8,813 nt of DNA from Gemmataceae bacterium (GTDB lineage Bacteria; Planctomycetota; Planctomycetia; Gemmatales; Gemmataceae): NCBI GenBank assembly GCA_026418875.1, contig JAOAAM010000180.1:1-8813 (forward strand), in the 5' to 3' direction. Each line of letters begins with the position of its first letter. Positions within the stretch are counted from its first letter, which is position 1. Of the stretch, positions 7,158 to 8,813 are shown one piece after another. The translations under genes were made by a program, and so were the position numbers. The notes under the pieces are model-generated. The model was given only the letters and a program-made list of their open reading frames with translations. It was not told the origin of the DNA and searched no databases.

Positions 7158-7382
7158 GTGCGGTCCTTCAGTAGGCAGGCTGAGCCGGCCGGAGGCACGC
7201 CGTCGGCAAGAGCCTGACGCTTAGTGTACAAATGACACAATAACTTGTGCATTGCCGGAATCCAAGGTTCGCCGCGAGAAATCTCCGCGGGCCAGCTATG
7301 GTCCGCGGCCGCCAGAGTTGGTAGCCTCTTCTTCATTCACCGTCGCGGCTCCGGGTCGGCGGTGGACCGAGTTGGGTGGACC
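7158..7382. promoter_or_regulatory. Divergent intergenic region between recA and purine nucleoside phosphorylase
   Basis: 225 bases that must carry the start signals for recA (minus) and for the phosphorylase (plus). GAAGGA at 7164-7169 (minus) is the recA ribosome site; GGTGGA just before the ATG at 7383 is a weak one for the phosphorylase. The central part, 7221-7252, is clearly AT-richer than its surroundings and contains the imperfect inverted repeat described separately. A further imperfect inverted repeat, CCGCG (7272-7276) with CGCGG (7286-7290), lies closer to the phosphorylase. On the minus strand TACACT (7228-7223) is a possible recA -10 box, with no good -35. The frame upstream of 7383 is open back to 7245, but I see nothing protein-like in it. 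Confidence 0.55.
7225..7251. repeat. Imperfect inverted repeat, candidate operator for recA
   Basis: TGTACAA (7225-7231) and TTGTGCA (7245-7251) are inverted copies matching at 6 of 7 positions, 13 bases apart. A second, overlapping dyad is GTGT (7224-7227) with ACAC (7235-7238). The position, 68-94 bases before recA, suits a repressor such as LexA, but the motif is not one of the LexA boxes I know with confidence, so this is only a candidate. Confidence 0.3.
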
Positions 7383-8207
7383 ATGCAGTTATTTGATCAA
7401 ATTCAACAAGCTCGAGCGGAGATCAGCCAACGCTGGGATCGAAGACCCCGTGTCGGTATCGTGCTGGGAACGGGATTGGGCGGTTTGACGGGCGACATTC
7501 AAACCGAAGTGGCGATCCCCTACTCCGAGCTACCACATTTCCTCTCATCCACGGCACCGTCACACAAAGGCCAACTCGTGTGCGGCACCTTGGGGGGTAA
7601 GGCTGTTCTCGCGATGGAGGGCCGCTTCCATTTCTACGAAGGCTATCGCTTGCAACAGATCACGTTCCCGGTGCGGGTGATGAAAGCCCTGGGCTGCGAA
7701 TACCTCATCGTCAGCAATGCCTGCGGCGGGATGAACCCGCAGTGGTCGCGCGGCGACATCATGGTCATCGAAGATCACATCAACCTGATGGGCGATAACC
7801 CGCTCATCGGTCCGAATGACGACCGCTTGGGGGAACGATTCCCCGACATGAGCGAGCCGTATTCGCGGGAGTTGATCGCCTTGGCTCAGCGGATCGCCCT
7901 GGAGGAACGCATCCCGTTGCAAAAAGGGGTTTATGTGGCGGTCCCCGGCCCGAACCTGGAAACTCGCGCGGAGTATCGCTTCTTGCGGGCCATCGGAGCC
8001 GATGTCGTGGGAATGTCCACCGTGCCGGAGGTCATCGTCGCCGTCCATTCCAAGATGAAGGTGGTCGGATTCAGTGTCATCACGGACATGTGCCTGCCCG
8101 ACCACTTGGAACCAGCCTCGTTGCCCGACATCTTGGCGACCGCACAAGAAGCTGAGCCGAAGCTCCGCCGACTCGTTCGCCGATTGGTCGAGGCTCTGCC
8201 CGAGTAG
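7383..8207 (+). CDS. punA: Purine nucleoside phosphorylase, trimeric PNP/MTAP family
   Basis: This 274-residue enzyme should split purine nucleosides with phosphate to give a free base and ribose-1-phosphate in purine salvage, in the cytoplasm. Family landmarks are GTGLGGL (29-35), SHKG (60-63), GRFHFYEGY (80-88, phosphate and ribose contacts), SNACGGMNP (111-119), GDIMVIEDHIN (124-134), GPNLETRAEYR (189-199) with the base-contacting Glu193, and GMSTVPEVIVA (210-220). At the residue matching human PNP Asn243 it has Asp235 (VITDMC), the residue also found in MTA phosphorylases, so preference between 6-oxo and 6-amino purines is uncertain. ATG at 7383 is chosen because similarity to the family starts there and length is then normal; a start at 7245 would add 46 unlikely residues. 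It is the only plus-strand gene here, divergent from recA. The symbol is by family. Confidence 0.93.
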   Translation: MQLFDQIQQARAEISQRWDRRPRVGIVLGTGLGGLTGDIQTEVAIPYSELPHFLSSTAPSHKGQLVCGTLGGKAVLAMEGRFHFYEGYRLQQITFPVRVMKALGCEYLIVSNACGGMNPQWSRGDIMVIEDHINLMGDNPLIGPNDDRLGERFPDMSEPYSRELIALAQRIALEERIPLQKGVYVAVPGPNLETRAEYRFLRAIGADVVGMSTVPEVIVAVHSKMKVVGFSVITDMCLPDHLEPASLPDILATAQEAEPKLRRLVRRLVEALPE

Positions 8208-8212
8208 TCGAT

Positions 8213-8311
8213 CCGTGGTCGATGCTTCGAAACCGCACCGACCGCACCCGAGGGCCGTGATGCGCCCAGGATCGCGTCAACCGAAATCTTGGGCGAATCT
8301 CTCGACCACGG
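8213..8311. terminator. Nested inverted repeat between convergent genes, probable two-way terminator
   Basis: The 105-base gap between the two stop codons is nearly filled by symmetric sequence. The outer arms CCGTGGTCGA (8213-8222) and TCGACCACGG (8302-8311) are a perfect 10-base inverted repeat. Inside, CGCCCAGGAT (8263-8272) pairs with ATCTTGGGCG (8286-8295) with one G-U, and after one mismatch three more pairs form (8259-8261 with 8297-8299). A tandem 9-base repeat, ACCGCACCG then ACCGCACCC, lies at 8232-8249. The left arm starts 5 bases after the phosphorylase stop and the right arm ends next to the propeller gene stop. No T-run follows on either strand, so termination may be non-canonical, or the structure may stabilise the 3' ends. 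Confidence 0.5.
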
Positions 8312-8312
8312 G

Positions 8313-8813
8313 TTATCGCCGCTTGGCGCGCCAAGGTATCAGGTCTTCGAGCACGATCTCCCGCCGAACCTTCCCTTGCTGGTCCAACTCGGAGATCCGT
8401 CGGCTCGACGTCGAACTCACCAGCAGCAAGCCACCGCGCAATCGCTGGACTGAGGTGAGCGTCCGATGGCCAGAGATCATCCATTCCTGATTGCCCGTCT
8501 CCAGGTCGTACTCCGCCAGACCATTCGAGTGGGTCATCAACACTCGGTTCTTGACTGACAGGTCGAGAGAGGAGTAGTGATGCGGTCGGGACACGTTGAA
8601 TGAGCGTATGACTTTGCCTTGCGAGTCCACTTGCTCGCAGATGCCGGTGCGGGTGATCAAGACGTAGACACCGTCGCTCGTTTTGCCCGCTGCCACGATG
8701 TCGTTGGCGGGGCGGGCCAAGGCGAAGACCTTTTCTTGCTTTGGGTTGAACTCCACGAGTTGGTTTCGGGCCGCGATCAAGGTGTTGCCATTGGCCAAGC
8801 GTTGACACAGGAT
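8313..8813 (-). CDS. Beta-propeller repeat protein, C-terminal 166 residues (runs off right edge)
   Basis: The frame is open to the window edge, so the start lies outside; an internal TTG at 8798 is not a credible start because the repeat pattern already covers it. The visible part has about four repeats of 38-42 residues, each with a strand pair and an acidic-residue turn: NGNTLIAARNQLVEF (9-22), SDGVYVLITRTG then VDSQGKVIRSF (46-72), NRVLMTHSNG then YDLETGNQEW (89-111), and GGLLLVSSTSS then LDQQGKVRRE (127-152). NGNTLI and the D-x-x-GK turns are typical of PQQ-like or WD40-like propeller blades. Function is unknown: such proteins are scaffolds or binding domains, and any signal peptide or catalytic domain would be upstream. 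The end is basic (WRAKRR). It converges with the phosphorylase gene. Confidence 0.75.
   Translation of the reverse strand: MLCQRLANGNTLIAARNQLVEFNPKQEKVFALARPANDIVAAGKTSDGVYVLITRTGICEQVDSQGKVIRSFNVSRPHHYSSLDLSVKNRVLMTHSNGLAEYDLETGNQEWMISGHRTLTSVQRLRGGLLLVSSTSSRRISELDQQGKVRREIVLEDLIPWRAKRR

Noticed and set aside
7245..7382. Upstream extension of the purine nucleoside phosphorylase by 46 residues
   Set aside because: Family-like sequence and normal length begin at the ATG at 7383. The extension would run through the divergent promoter region.
7560..8147. Minus-strand open frame of 195 codons
   Set aside because: Antisense to the phosphorylase, whose motifs are unambiguous.
8080..8808. Minus-strand open frame of 242 codons
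   Set aside because: It covers the end of the phosphorylase, the hairpin gap and the propeller gene in a shifted frame, with an Arg/Pro-rich composition typical of a shadow frame.
1..8813. CRISPR array, insertion sequence, phage genes, toxin-antitoxin pair, tRNA or rRNA
   Set aside because: I saw no regularly spaced repeats, transposase or integrase motifs, paired small genes or RNA-gene signatures on either strand.

Overview
The window is GC-rich bacterial chromosomal DNA. A radical SAM gene, a ceramidase-like enzyme, a TIM-barrel isomerase and a lipoprotein, all with weak or absent Shine-Dalgarno sites, point to Planctomycetota, perhaps a Gemmata-like lineage. That placement is inferred from protein style and gene mix, not from a database match. 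I see no transposon, phage, CRISPR array, rRNA or tRNA.

Layout. Positions 1-243 (minus) hold the start of a membrane protein that runs off the left edge. Positions 244-565 are non-coding and carry one clear hairpin. From 7157 down to 566, six minus-strand genes lie nearly end to end. In transcription order they are recA, a secreted HtrA-like serine protease with two PDZ domains, a sugar-phosphate isomerase/epimerase-like TIM barrel, a neutral-ceramidase-like secreted hydrolase, a radical SAM protein of the SplB-like group, and a putative lipoprotein. Gaps between them are 57, -4, 15, 24 and about 60-75 bases. A 225-base divergent region (7158-7382) separates recA from a plus-strand purine nucleoside phosphorylase (7383-8207). 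That gene converges on a beta-propeller gene (minus, 8313 to beyond the right edge) across a 105-base gap that can fold into a nested hairpin.

How the genes may work together. recA is a housekeeping recombination and repair gene. A hairpin followed by a U-rich stretch at its stop codon may limit read-through into the protease-isomerase-ceramidase-radical SAM-lipoprotein unit. Within that unit the protease and isomerase genes overlap by 4 bases (GTGA), and the ceramidase-like and radical SAM genes share a reading frame with one TGA between them. The products do not make an obvious single pathway. Protease, ceramidase-like enzyme and lipoprotein all look exported, while RecA, the radical SAM protein and the isomerase look cytoplasmic.

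Overall this looks like ordinary core-genome sequence, and I found no convincing new multi-gene system. The points most worth a second look are the nested hairpin between the convergent genes, an Asn-to-Asp change at the purine-specificity position of the phosphorylase, the single in-frame TGA between the ceramidase-like and radical SAM genes, and the recA-end terminator-like hairpin.
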